Source: Roseibaca sp. Y0-43
Lineage (GTDB): Bacteria; Pseudomonadota; Alphaproteobacteria; Rhodobacterales; Rhodobacteraceae
Reading direction: 5' to 3'
NCBI RefSeq assembly: GCF_020667835.1
Contig: NZ_JAFMPR010000003.1
Location: forward strand, 186,001-250,000
Length of the DNA stretch: 64,000 bases
Within the stretch, counting starts at the first letter, position 1. Every line of letters begins with the position of its first letter. The notes under the pieces were generated by a model. It made no database searches and was not told where the DNA came from. It saw only the letters and a list, made by a program, of their open reading frames with translations. The translations under genes were made by a program, and so were the position numbers. Below, in pieces: positions 46,705 through 55,846 of the stretch.

Positions 46705-47736
46705 ATGAAACTGTCCAGCATCAGCGCCCTTGCGCTGTCCACAGCCCTATTGGCCGCAGGCGCGGCGCAGGCCGAAACCCTGAGCGTGGTGTGTTCCAAC
46801 GAACAGTCATGGTGCGACCTGATGGCGCAAAATTTCAAGATCGACACCGGCATCGACGTGGCCATGGTGCGCAAATCCACCGGCGAGGTTCTGGCGCAGA
46901 TCCGCGCCGAAGCCGGCAACCCCAAGGTCGATGTCTGGTGGGGCGGCACGGGCGATCCGCATCTGATTGCCGCCAATGAAGGGCTGAGCACCCCATCGGG
47001 CGTGGACACATCTGGCCTGCTGGGCTGGGCGCAGAACATGGCCGACATGTCCGAAGGCCGCGCCATCGGCGTGCATGTGGGTCTGCTGGGTATGATGTAT
47101 AACACCGAGGTTCTGGCCGAAAAGGGCTTGCCCGCCCCGGCCTGCTGGCGCGATCTGGCCAAGCCCGAATATAAGGGCGAAGTGACCGTGTCGAACCCGC
47201 AATCCTCTGGCACCGCCTATACCCAGCTTGCCACGCTTGTGCAGCTGTTCGGCGAGGACGAGGCCTTTGCCCTGCTGGCCGATATCGGGGCCAATGTGAA
47301 CCAGCATACCAAGTCCGGCTCTGCCCCCGGCAAGATGGCCGCACGTGGCGAGACCACCATTGCGGTGGGGTTCATGCATGACATGGTCAACCTGAAAAAG
47401 CAGGGCTTCCCGGTCGAGATCGTCTCGCCCTGCGAGGGCACCGGCTACGAGGTTGGCGCGGTCAGCGTCATCAACGGCACACCCCATATGGAGGCCGCGA
47501 AAGCGTGGGTGGAATATGTCATCAGCCCCGAAGCGCAATCGCGCGGGTTGGAAGTGGGCGTGTTCAACATCCCCTCGCACCCCGAATCCGCGACCGACCC
47601 GGACGCGCCGGACATGACCTCGGTCAAGTTGATCGACTACGACTTCGCCACCTATGGCGCATCCGAAACCCGCGAGCGGCTGCTGGAACGTTGGGGTGCC
47701 GATGTAAAGGCCAAAGGCGGCAATTTCGAAGAGTGA
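46705..47736 (+). CDS. ABC importer substrate-binding protein, AfuA/FbpA-like
   Basis: A 343-residue periplasmic binding protein with Sec signal peptide (residues 1-23, ending GAAQAE). The fold and motifs (VVWWGGTGDPHLIAANEGL-like segment near residue 70, VSNPQSSGTAY near 160) place it in the ferric-iron/AfuA/2-aminoethylphosphonate group. In that group FbpA binds Fe3+ with paired tyrosines, which I do not see here, whereas AfuA was shown to bind hexose phosphates. A two-component system next door also favours an organophosphate. GGGAGGAG lies before the ATG at 46705. A stable hairpin follows the gene, as is common after binding-protein genes. Confidence 0.85.
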   Translation: MKLSSISALALSTALLAAGAAQAETLSVVCSNEQSWCDLMAQNFKIDTGIDVAMVRKSTGEVLAQIRAEAGNPKVDVWWGGTGDPHLIAANEGLSTPSGVDTSGLLGWAQNMADMSEGRAIGVHVGLLGMMYNTEVLAEKGLPAPACWRDLAKPEYKGEVTVSNPQSSGTAYTQLATLVQLFGEDEAFALLADIGANVNQHTKSGSAPGKMAARGETTIAVGFMHDMVNLKKQGFPVEIVSPCEGTGYEVGAVSVINGTPHMEAAKAWVEYVISPEAQSRGLEVGVFNIPSHPESATDPDAPDMTSVKLIDYDFATYGASETRERLLERWGADVKAKGGNFEE

Positions 47737-47754
47737 TCGTCTGATCGCATCACA

Positions 47755-47778
47755 GCCCGCGCCTTTCGGGGCGCGGGC
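47755..47778 (+). terminator. intercistronic hairpin after the binding-protein gene
   Basis: A perfect 9-bp stem GCCCGCGCC / GGCGCGGGC with a 6-nt loop lies between the binding-protein and permease genes, followed by CTTGTCTTG. It probably causes partial termination or protects the upstream mRNA, giving excess binding protein. Confidence 0.7.
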
Positions 47779-47794
47779 CTTGTCTTGATCCGGG

Positions 47795-49957
47795 ATGAAC
47801 AAGATGCAACGCACGGCGAAGCTATGGCTTCTGGTCGGGCTGGCGGCTTATGCGCTTTTGCCCTGGTATATGATCCCCGGCGGGATCTGGTCGCCCGATT
47901 GGCTGGCGACATGGACCACCGACGCGCGCCCTGCGCTGTTCTGGGCACTGGGCGGGCGGCCATGGTTGCTGGCCCCGCTGGTCGGGCTGCTGGGCGCGGG
48001 CGCGGCGCTGGTTCTGTTGCGCGGGCTGGCACAGGCGCGCGCGCTGGTCGCAAGCGGCGCGCTGGGGCTTGTGCTGATGGCCGCGCAAGGCTTGGCGATC
48101 TTGGGTAACCGCGCAAGGTTCGACGCGCTGGAGGGGCTAACGCAGCCCGGTATGGGCGCGGGCGCGCTGCTGGTTGCAGCAGGGCTTTTGTTCATCCTGA
48201 CCACTGGCATTTCGGGCTTGGGCCGGGGCCGGGGGGATGCGTTCATCACCGGCTTGGTGGGTGCGATCGTCGCGCTGGTGGGCATATTCGTCTTCTACCC
48301 GATGAGCTTTATCCTGATCCGCGCGTTCGAATTGCGCGGCGGCGCGGGGTTGGGCCTGTCGGAATTCCTGCCGCGTTTCCTGTCGCCCGAAATCTGGTCC
48401 ATCGCCTGCCTTTTGGGCACCGGCTATTGCGGTGCTGCGATGAATTCGCTGCTGCTGGGCCTTGCGACCGCAACCGGCACCACCGTCATGGGGCTGGCCT
48501 TCGCGCTGATCTTCACGCGCACGGCCTTTCCGGCCAAGCGGTTCTTGCGCGTGCTGACGATCCTGCCCATCATCACGCCGCCTTTCGTGATCGGGCTGGT
48601 GCTGATCCTGTTGTTCGGGCGCTCCGGCACCATCACCGAATTCTTCGCCGACGCTTTCGGCTGGGAAAAGACCCGGTGGCTCTATGGCTTCTGGGGGGTT
48701 TGGCTGGCACAGATGCTGTCCTTCACCCCGATTGCCTTTCTGGTGCTGATCGGCGTGGTCGAAGGGGTCAACCCCTCGGTCGAGGAGGCTAGCCAGACGC
48801 TGGACGCAAATCGCTGGCAGACCTTTCGTTTCGTCAGCCTGCCGCTGATGCGTCCGGGGCTGGCCAATGCGTTCCTGCTGGGGTTCATCGAAAGCTTGGC
48901 CGATTTCGGCAACCCGCTGGTGCTGGGCGGCAATTTCAACGTGCTCTCGACCGAGATCTATTTCGCCATCGTCGGCACCGTGGCCGACCCGGCCAAGGCC
49001 GCGATCCTGTCGCTGACGTTGTTGTCGATGACACTGGGCGCTTTCCTTGCCCAACGTCTGTGGCTGGGCAAGAAGAACTACGCCACCGTCACCGGCAAAG
49101 GCGATAGCGGCCAACATGCCGGTCTTAACCCGGCCCTGCGCTGGGGGTGCTACGCGCTGGCGCTGCCTTGGGCCGTGTTCACGTTGGTTCTGTATGCGCT
49201 CATCATGTTCGGCAGTTTCGTCAAGCTGTGGGGCTATGACCACACCCTGACGCTGGAGCATTACAAACGCGCTTTCGGCATTATCGTGCGCAATGGCGTG
49301 CACCTGACGGGGGCGGCTTGGGACAGTTTCCTGACCACGCTGACCATTGCCGCCATCGCCGCCCCGCTGACCGCCGCCGTTGGCCTTGCAACCGCCTACC
49401 TGCTGGTGCGTCAGAAATTCGCCGGCAAGGACGCGTTCGAGTTTTCGACCATGCTGTCCTTCGCCATTCCCGGCACGGTGATCGGGGTGGCCTATGTCAT
49501 GGCCTTCAACTTTCCCCCGATCGAACTGACCGGCACCGGGCTGATCCTGATTATCGTCTTCATCTTCCGCAACATGCCGGTGGGTGTGCGCGGCGGGATC
49601 GCGGCCATGAGCCAGCTGGATCGGTCGCTGGACGAAGCCTCGATCACGCTGGGGGCCAACAGTGCCACCACGCTACGCCGTGTGATCCTGCCGCTGATGG
49701 GTCCGGCGATTCTGGCCGCGCTGACCTATTCCTTCGTGCGCGCGATCACGTCGGTTTCCGCGGTCATCTTCCTTGTGTCGGCGCGCTACAACATGGCGAC
49801 TAGCTTCATCGTCGGCCGGGTCGAGAATGGCGAATTCGGCATCGCAATCGCCTATGCGGCGGTGCTGATCGTGACCATGCTGCTGGCCATTCTTGCCCTG
49901 CAATTGCTTATCGGACGGCGCAAATTGCGCCGGGCCGACCGGCTTCAAACCAGCTGA
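47795..49957 (+). CDS. ABC importer permease, double-module, AfuB/FbpB-like
   Basis: A 720-residue inner-membrane permease with two fused BPD_transp_1 modules, each with an EAA loop (EEASQTLDANRWQTFRFVSLP and DEASITLGANSATTLRRVILP in parts). FbpB-type iron permeases are usually 500-550 residues; the extra length is an N-terminal block of about 150 residues with four added helices (such as LWLLVGLAAYALLPWYM). AfuB and PgtB-like permeases for sugar phosphates or phosphoglycerate share this long form, which supports an organophosphate substrate. Start at 47795 with a weak ribosome-binding site. It is followed by its ATPase after 9 nt. Confidence 0.87.
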   Translation: MNKMQRTAKLWLLVGLAAYALLPWYMIPGGIWSPDWLATWTTDARPALFWALGGRPWLLAPLVGLLGAGAALVLLRGLAQARALVASGALGLVLMAAQGLAILGNRARFDALEGLTQPGMGAGALLVAAGLLFILTTGISGLGRGRGDAFITGLVGAIVALVGIFVFYPMSFILIRAFELRGGAGLGLSEFLPRFLSPEIWSIACLLGTGYCGAAMNSLLLGLATATGTTVMGLAFALIFTRTAFPAKRFLRVLTILPIITPPFVIGLVLILLFGRSGTITEFFADAFGWEKTRWLYGFWGVWLAQMLSFTPIAFLVLIGVVEGVNPSVEEASQTLDANRWQTFRFVSLPLMRPGLANAFLLGFIESLADFGNPLVLGGNFNVLSTEIYFAIVGTVADPAKAAILSLTLLSMTLGAFLAQRLWLGKKNYATVTGKGDSGQHAGLNPALRWGCYALALPWAVFTLVLYALIMFGSFVKLWGYDHTLTLEHYKRAFGIIVRNGVHLTGAAWDSFLTTLTIAAIAAPLTAAVGLATAYLLVRQKFAGKDAFEFSTMLSFAIPGTVIGVAYVMAFNFPPIELTGTGLILIIVFIFRNMPVGVRGGIAAMSQLDRSLDEASITLGANSATTLRRVILPLMGPAILAALTYSFVRAITSVSAVIFLVSARYNMATSFIVGRVENGEFGIAIAYAAVLIVTMLLAILALQLLIGRRKLRRADRLQTS

Positions 49958-49966
49958 GGGAAAACC

Positions 49967-51016
49967 ATGAAAGGTTCCGTCCGTTTCGAGAATGTCACCA
50001 AGCGTTTTGGCTATGTCACAGCCCTCAAACCCCTGTCGCTGGACATTGCGCCGGGCACGCTGGTTACGCTGCTTGGGCCGTCGGGCTGCGGCAAGACCAC
50101 CACGCTGCGGCTGATCGCCGGGCTGGAAAGCGCCACGGAAGGGCGCATCCTGATCGGCGGGCAGGACGTGACGCATCAGTCAGCCACCTATCGCGCGGTG
50201 TCGATGGTGTTTCAGTCCTACGCGCTGTTTCCGCATATGACCGTGCTGGAAAACGTGGGCTACGGGCTGATGGTCAAGGGTGCCCCCAAGTCAGAGGTCA
50301 AGGCCCGCGCCGAGCATGGGCTGGAGCAGGTCGGCCTGCGGGGCTTTGGCGACCGGCTGCCGTCGGAACTGTCTGGCGGCCAACAACAGCGCGTCGCGGT
50401 GGCCCGTGCCATCGTGCTGGAACCCGAGGTGCTGCTGTTGGACGAACCGCTGTCGAACCTTGACGCTAAACTGCGCCGCCATGTCCGCGAAGAGATCCGC
50501 CAGATCCAGCAGCAACTTGGCCTGACCGCCGTGTATGTCACCCATGACCAAGAAGAGGCGATGGCAGTCAGCGACCGCATCATCGTGATGAAGAACGCCG
50601 AGATCGCGCAGGAAGGCACGCCGCAAGACCTGTATGACCGCCCCGCCAGCGCCTTCATCGCCGATTTTATCGGCGATGCGAACCTGCTGGATGTGGAAAT
50701 CTGTCAGGCAGGCACGCCCACGCAGGTAGCACTTCTGGATCGCAAACTGACGCTGCCGCTGGACAGTGCCAGCAAGGGCGCCGCGAAACTGGTGCTGCGC
50801 CCGCATGACATCCGGCTGGAACGCATTGCTGCGCCAGAGCGGTTGCTGGCAGAGGTCGTCTACGCGGCATGGCTGGGCAATACCGTGCAATATACCTTGG
50901 CAACAGAGGCCGGATCGCTTTTCGCCATCACGCCGCCCCATGCGCAGCCATTCGCAAAGGGCGAGCAGGTTTTTCTGGATTTCGACCTGGACAAGCTGCG
51001 CTTGGTGGCGGCTTAG
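49967..51016 (+). CDS. ABC importer ATPase, AfuC/FbpC-like
   Basis: A 349-residue nucleotide-binding subunit. Walker A GPSGCGKTTT, Q-loop FQSYALFPHMT, signature LSGGQQQRVAVARA, Walker B VLLLDEPLSNLD and the switch His in YVTHDQEEA are all present. A C-terminal TOBE domain (about residues 235-349, VLRPHDIRLE) follows, as in FbpC, PotA and MalK-type ATPases. It would power the double-module permease before it. It ends the operon and converges on the RND pump gene with 74 nt between, in which I see no clear terminator. Confidence 0.92.
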   Translation: MKGSVRFENVTKRFGYVTALKPLSLDIAPGTLVTLLGPSGCGKTTTLRLIAGLESATEGRILIGGQDVTHQSATYRAVSMVFQSYALFPHMTVLENVGYGLMVKGAPKSEVKARAEHGLEQVGLRGFGDRLPSELSGGQQQRVAVARAIVLEPEVLLLDEPLSNLDAKLRRHVREEIRQIQQQLGLTAVYVTHDQEEAMAVSDRIIVMKNAEIAQEGTPQDLYDRPASAFIADFIGDANLLDVEICQAGTPTQVALLDRKLTLPLDSASKGAAKLVLRPHDIRLERIAAPERLLAEVVYAAWLGNTVQYTLATEAGSLFAITPPHAQPFAKGEQVFLDFDLDKLRLVAA

Positions 51017-51090
51017 GGCAAATCCATCTTGATGAGCAGTCTGGCGGGATCGTGTTCAGCTAGACCGGGTGGAATGCAGGGCTGCGGGAT

Positions 51091-54000
51091 TTAGGGCGCT
51101 GTCGCCGCTTGATCGGTGGCGGTCGGCTGATCCGGGCCCGTTTCTGGTCCCGTTATCCGGATCAGCCCCAGGTCTTTCAGCACAAGGAAAACGGCCGGGG
51201 TGACGAACAGGGCAAGGAAGGTGGCCCCTGTCAGCCCGAAAGCAAGGCTTGCCACGATGGGGCGCAGGAATTGAGCTTGTGTCGATTGTTCAAACAACAA
51301 CGGCCCCAGACCGACCACGGTCGTCAGCGATGTCAGGAAAATCGCGCGGAAACGGTCGCGCACGGCGTTGACGCTGGCATCCAGCAAGTGGTCCGCCGTG
51401 TCGGCATGGTCCTTGATGAATTCCACCAGCAGGATCGAGTTGTTCACCACGACCCCCGCAAGCGTTGCCAGCCCCACGAAGCTTGGCAGGGACAATTGCA
51501 TCCCCAGCGCAATATGACCCCACATCATGCCGATCACGCCCAAGGGAATTGCCACGAAGACCGCAAGCGGCTGCACGAAGCTGCGGAACTGGAAGGCAAG
51601 GATCAGCCAGACCCCCGCAAGCCCAAGGCCAAGGTTGCGCATCAAGGACGCGCCCGTGGTCGCGGTGTCTTGCGCTTCGCCCACGACGATCACGCGCACC
51701 TCGGGGTGGCGTTCGGCCAGGGCGGGCAGGAAATCGGCGCGCATGGCGGCCATCAGCTCGCGCGCATTGGCGACGGCGGGGTTGATGGACCCGGTGACGG
51801 ACACGGTGCGCTGTGCGTCGATCCGGGTGATAGAGGCATAGCCGCGTGTCTGCGTGATATCGGCCACGGCTGACAGCGGCACAAGCGCGCCGCCGGTGCC
51901 CTGCACGCGGATCGCGGCGATGTCGCTGGCGCTGGCGCGATCACCCGCATCCAGCCGCGCGACAATGTCCAGCCCACCCAAAGCGTCGCGCACTTCCAGC
52001 CCGGTATCCCCGCGCAGGCTGGCGCGCAGTTGGGTCGCGATGCTTTGCGCCGTGACCCCCAAGGCCGAGGCGGCGGCGGGCCGCAGGGAGATGACATATT
52101 CCGGCTTGCCGGGGCGCAGGTCATAGGTCACGTCACGCACCCCGCTGAAGCCACGGAAAAACGCGCGCATCTCGCGGGCCGTTGCCTCTAGCACCCGCAG
52201 GTCCGGCCCTTGCAGGCGCACGTCGATGGGTTTGCCGCCCACGCCCCGGTCCTTGTCGGTAAACCGCAGGCTGGCCATGTCGGGCATCGGCCCCGTGCGT
52301 TTGCGCCAGTCATCGACGATCTGGGTCACTTCGGTGGTGCGAATGCCCGCGGGCAGAAGTTTGGCGCTGACCGTCGCCATATGCGGCCCGCTTTCCGACG
52401 CGGCATCGGCATTCGTGCCGTAAGAGACGGTTATACCCTGCACCAGCGTCTGCCCGTCGGGCTGTTTCGGGGTTTCGTCGGCGTTCAGCGCTTCCAGCGC
52501 GGCGACGACCTTGCGCACGCGGGCCTCGGTCTGTTCGAGCGGGGCGCCTTGTGCCAGCAGCAACCGGGCCTCGACCGTGTCGCTTTCCAGCGACGGAAAG
52601 CTCTGGAACTTGACCAGCCCCGCGGTGAACGGGGCCAGCGACACGAGGAACAGGAAACCCGCCACACCCAGCGTGAAGTAGCGAAACCGCAGCGCGACCC
52701 GTGCCAGCGGCACGATGACCCCGTCGCGCAACTTGTCGAACGCGCCATTGACGGCCCGGTTTAACCGGTTCGGGCGCATATCGCCATGCAGCGCATGGGA
52801 CAGGTGGTTGGGCAGCACCAGAAAGGCCTCTAGCAGGCTGACGATCAGCGTGATGACCAGCACAACAGGCAGGAATTTCAACACCGCACCGATTTGCCCG
52901 GCCATCAGGCCCAACGGCCCGACGATCATCACCGTCGTCAGGAATGACGCGACCACGCCCGGCCCCACCTGCGCCACGCCGTTGACAGCCGCTTGCATGG
53001 GCGCTTCGCCGCCAAGCCTGCGGCGGACGATGTTTTCCGAGATCACGATGGAATCGTCCATCAACAAGCCGATCGCGACCAACAGTGCGACCATGGTTAT
53101 CATGTTGATGGACAGGCCCATCAGCTGCATCGCGAAGATCGTGCCAAGGAAGGAAACCGGCAAGCCAAGCGCCACCCAGAACGAGAAGCGCAGCCCGAAG
53201 AACAGCCCCATCACCAGCAAGACCAGCACCAGCCCTTGCACCCCGTTCGAGGTGATGATCCGCAGCCGGTCGGTGATGTTGGTCGTGCTGTCTTGCGAAA
53301 TCGCCAGTTCGATACCTTCGGGCGCGGTCGCCTTCGCCTGCTCCAGCTGTGCCAGAACCGCGTCCATCACGCGCAGCGAATCCTGCGCGGCGGTCTTGGT
53401 CACGCTGACCACGGCAGCGCGCTTGCCATTGTAGAAAGTGGCATCGAACGCGTCGGCAAACGCGGTGCGGATCTGCGCCACGTCGCCCAGCAGCACCTCG
53501 CTGCCCAGCTCTGACGCGGTCAGGGGAATGGTGGCCAGGTCGCGGGCGGTTTGGCGCTCTCCGGCAAAGCGGACCAGCGCATCGCCCTGCGCCCCTTCCA
53601 GTGTGCCCGCTGGCATATCAAGGCTGTTGCGCGACAGCGCCGTGGCCACATCGGCAATGGTCAGGCCATAGCGTTGCAAGCTGGCCGCGTCGATCTCGAT
53701 CACGATCTCGCGGTCGGAAAAGCCAGAGACCGACGCCTGCGAAATCATGGGATCGCGCTTGAATTCCTCGGCCAAGGCATCGGCATAGGCCAGCAGCACC
53801 GCCGGGTCGTCAGGGCCGGTCACGGCAATAGAGGCCACGTTGGCCACGCGTTCGACAATGCGCGTGACCGGCGCTTCCGCCCGCGCGGGGTAGGCCGTGA
53901 CACCATCCACCGCCGCCTTCACATCGGCAGCGAAGCGGGTCATGTCGGCCCCCTCGACGATCTCGGCGGTCAGCACGGCCATGTTGTCGCGCGCCTGGCA

Positions 54001-54237
54001 GGCCAGTTGCGCAAGGTTCTCGACCGCGCGGATCGGGTCTTCGGCGACAAGGCAAATCCCGGCTTCCACCTCGGCGGGGGCCGCACCGGGATAGGCGATG
54101 CGCACCTCGACATCCGAGGGCGGCACTTCGGGGAAACTGTCGCGTTGCAGGCTTGGCAGGGCGGCCAGCCCCAGACCGATCAACAGGATCATCAGGATGT
54201 TGCCGGCGGTCGGGTGCGCCGCGAACAGGCGGATCAC
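51091..54237 (-). CDS. RND-family efflux pump, inner-membrane transporter
   Basis: A 1048-residue AcrB-like proton antiporter. Twelve membrane helices in two halves with two large periplasmic loops are evident. The proton-relay acids are in LLMDDSIVISENIVRRR on helix 4 (Asp-Asp, as D407/D408 of AcrB). The sequence is of the loosely grouped HAE-type (PGAAPAEVEAGICLVAEDPIR near the start), so multidrug or hydrophobic substrates are likely, but the substrate cannot be read. It overlaps its adaptor gene by 4 nt. No TolC-like channel gene is nearby, so the pump should borrow one encoded elsewhere. Confidence 0.93.
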   Translation of the reverse strand: MIRLFAAHPTAGNILMILLIGLGLAALPSLQRDSFPEVPPSDVEVRIAYPGAAPAEVEAGICLVAEDPIRAVENLAQLACQARDNMAVLTAEIVEGADMTRFAADVKAAVDGVTAYPARAEAPVTRIVERVANVASIAVTGPDDPAVLLAYADALAEEFKRDPMISQASVSGFSDREIVIEIDAASLQRYGLTIADVATALSRNSLDMPAGTLEGAQGDALVRFAGERQTARDLATIPLTASELGSEVLLGDVAQIRTAFADAFDATFYNGKRAAVVSVTKTAAQDSLRVMDAVLAQLEQAKATAPEGIELAISQDSTTNITDRLRIITSNGVQGLVLVLLVMGLFFGLRFSFWVALGLPVSFLGTIFAMQLMGLSINMITMVALLVAIGLLMDDSIVISENIVRRRLGGEAPMQAAVNGVAQVGPGVVASFLTTVMIVGPLGLMAGQIGAVLKFLPVVLVITLIVSLLEAFLVLPNHLSHALHGDMRPNRLNRAVNGAFDKLRDGVIVPLARVALRFRYFTLGVAGFLFLVSLAPFTAGLVKFQSFPSLESDTVEARLLLAQGAPLEQTEARVRKVVAALEALNADETPKQPDGQTLVQGITVSYGTNADAASESGPHMATVSAKLLPAGIRTTEVTQIVDDWRKRTGPMPDMASLRFTDKDRGVGGKPIDVRLQGPDLRVLEATAREMRAFFRGFSGVRDVTYDLRPGKPEYVISLRPAAASALGVTAQSIATQLRASLRGDTGLEVRDALGGLDIVARLDAGDRASASDIAAIRVQGTGGALVPLSAVADITQTRGYASITRIDAQRTVSVTGSINPAVANARELMAAMRADFLPALAERHPEVRVIVVGEAQDTATTGASLMRNLGLGLAGVWLILAFQFRSFVQPLAVFVAIPLGVIGMMWGHIALGMQLSLPSFVGLATLAGVVVNNSILLVEFIKDHADTADHLLDASVNAVRDRFRAIFLTSLTTVVGLGPLLFEQSTQAQFLRPIVASLAFGLTGATFLALFVTPAVFLVLKDLGLIRITGPETGPDQPTATDQAATAP

Positions 54238-55529
54238 GGCTTGCCCCCGGTGCCTGCCGCAAGCTTGGCCAGCGATGCGGCAAGCGCTTCGTCCTCGACG
54301 GGTTTCACACTCATGCCCGGCATGGCGATGGCGGGGTCGGTGACGACAAGCTTGTCACCCGCGGCAAGCCCGTTTGCGACCACCGTCAGCCCATCCACGG
54401 TGAAAGCCGACTGCACGCTGCGCCGGGCCAACTTGCCCGCGTCATCGACAACCAGCGCGCGTCCTTCTGTAATGGCAGAGGCGGGCACCACCAGCGCCAT
54501 GCGGGCGGGTGCGCTCAATTCCACCTCGACGAACATGTCGCGGCGCAGCGGCGGGCGCTCGCCCGCGACGGCCTGCGCCATGGGCTGATCGACGCGCACG
54601 ATGATATTCGCGCTTTGCGTGCGCACATCCAGCATTTCGCTGACCCGGTCCACGACGGCAGGCCATTCTGCCGTTATGCCCGCGCTGCGCAAACGAACGA
54701 CGGCGGACAGGTCCGTAACCGATTGCCCGCTGGGGATAGAGCGCACAAGCGGCCCCATCTGCGCCATCGGGAACTGCGCCGTCACCTCGGCCGCGTCCAG
54801 CCCGTCGCCCGAGAACAGCGTTGCCCCGCGCGTGACATACTGCCCAAGGTCGGCCTGAACCGTGCCCACCAACAGGTCGAACGGCGCGGCGATGCGCGTG
54901 AATTCCAGACTGCGGGCCGAACTGTCGCGCTGCGCGGCCAGAACCTGCCGCTCGGCCTCGTTCAGCATCAGCTGGTTCTCGATCTCGGTCAGCTTCAGGC
55001 GGGCCGCAAGTTCGGCCCGCGTCGCTTGGTCGAGCGCGGTCTGTGTGCTGACGCCGCTGGTCTGAAGCTCGCGCTGGCGGGCCAGTTCTGCGCGGCTGAT
55101 GTCCAGATCCGCGCGGCTAAGCGCAAGGCTTGCCTGAAGCGTGGCGTCCTTCACCCCCAGCGCCGCGATCTGCGCGTCGATCTGCGCCAAGGCCAGCCGC
55201 AGGTCCGCGTCCTCTATGCGCAGCAGTTCCGTCCCGGCGGGAACCACGGTGCCGTTTGCCAGAAGCGGAGAGGTTTCAATGATCTCGCCGTCGATGCGGG
55301 CCACCGCGCGCCATTCATGCGCTGGGGCGACCGTGCCGTAACCCAGAACGCGGGGCACAAGCTCTATCGGGGCAAGGGTTATCACCCGCACCGGCGTCGG
55401 CTGGGGAACGGCTTCTTTTTGCGCGGCGGCTGAACTGAGCGTGCCGGACCAGGCGATTACGGCAAGGCCCATGCCGATCGGCACGAATAACGCAAGCGAT
55501 CGGATCGCGATCTTGGCCAAAAGCTTCAT
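54234..55529 (-). CDS. RND efflux periplasmic adaptor (membrane fusion protein)
   Basis: A 431-residue adaptor linking the RND pump to an outer-membrane channel. Residues 7-38 form a signal anchor (IRSLALFVPIGMGLAVIAW), then come the first half of a lipoyl domain (GEIIETSPLLANGTVVPAG), a long helical hairpin (about 110-200, with heptad-like Ala/Leu/Gln), the second lipoyl half (IAAPFDLLVGTVQADLGQYV), a beta-barrel and a membrane-proximal domain (VVPASAIT). No lipobox cysteine. It is first of the two-gene efflux operon; no regulator gene is next to it. Its start faces a 317-nt region shared with the NitT/TauT importer operon. Confidence 0.9.
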   Translation of the reverse strand: MKLLAKIAIRSLALFVPIGMGLAVIAWSGTLSSAAAQKEAVPQPTPVRVITLAPIELVPRVLGYGTVAPAHEWRAVARIDGEIIETSPLLANGTVVPAGTELLRIEDADLRLALAQIDAQIAALGVKDATLQASLALSRADLDISRAELARQRELQTSGVSTQTALDQATRAELAARLKLTEIENQLMLNEAERQVLAAQRDSSARSLEFTRIAAPFDLLVGTVQADLGQYVTRGATLFSGDGLDAAEVTAQFPMAQMGPLVRSIPSGQSVTDLSAVVRLRSAGITAEWPAVVDRVSEMLDVRTQSANIIVRVDQPMAQAVAGERPPLRRDMFVEVELSAPARMALVVPASAITEGRALVVDDAGKLARRSVQSAFTVDGLTVVANGLAAGDKLVVTDPAIAMPGMSVKPVEDEALAASLAKLAAGTGGKP

Positions 55530-55749
55530 CGAACGATCCTTCTGTCAGTCTGGTCTACGGCGCAAAGACTTGTGGCGCTTGGCTTCAAGCATTCTGCCCA
55601 ATCGCGCCTGTTTGCAAGGAAAAATCCGATTGGCGGGTGCGTCCTTGTGGCCTGTCGGCCTACGCCCAAGGGAAGCGAACCTGTCGCAATCACAGGCCTT
55701 TTGCGGGATTTGTCAGGCCTTGATCCGCGACATGTTGTCCGTATCCGGG

Positions 55750-55775
55750 CAAACCTTCCAGCGGTGGAAGGTTTG
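55750..55775. promoter_or_regulatory. perfect 11-bp inverted repeat before the FNR box
   Basis: CAAACCTTCCA / TGGAAGGTTTG flank a GCGG loop. It abuts the FNR-type box directly. It may be a second operator, or a hairpin ending transcripts that enter from upstream; it has no T-tract beyond GTTTGTT. Confidence 0.55.
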
Positions 55776-55789
55776 TTGATCTGGGTCAA
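55776..55789. promoter_or_regulatory. FNR/FixK-type (FnrL) box
   Basis: TTGATCTGGGTCAA matches the alphaproteobacterial FnrL/FixK pattern TTGAT-N4-(A/G)TCAA. It is centred about 65 nt before the importer's binding-protein start, a usual place for activation. It suggests low-oxygen control of the importer. Confidence 0.7.
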
Positions 55790-55846
55790 ACACCCTGCCC
55801 GGAAATGCTCGCTAGAACGCGCCGAAAGACACCAAAGGAACATGAC

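Larger units (their letters stand above)
55530..55846. other. 317-nt divergent intergenic region, efflux adaptor / NitT-TauT importer
   Basis: No coding frame here looks real. The right third holds a perfect hairpin (55750-55775) and an FNR-type box (55776-55789), both pointing to regulation of the importer. Nothing recognisable is seen in the left two thirds beyond presumed promoters for the efflux genes. Confidence 0.6.
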
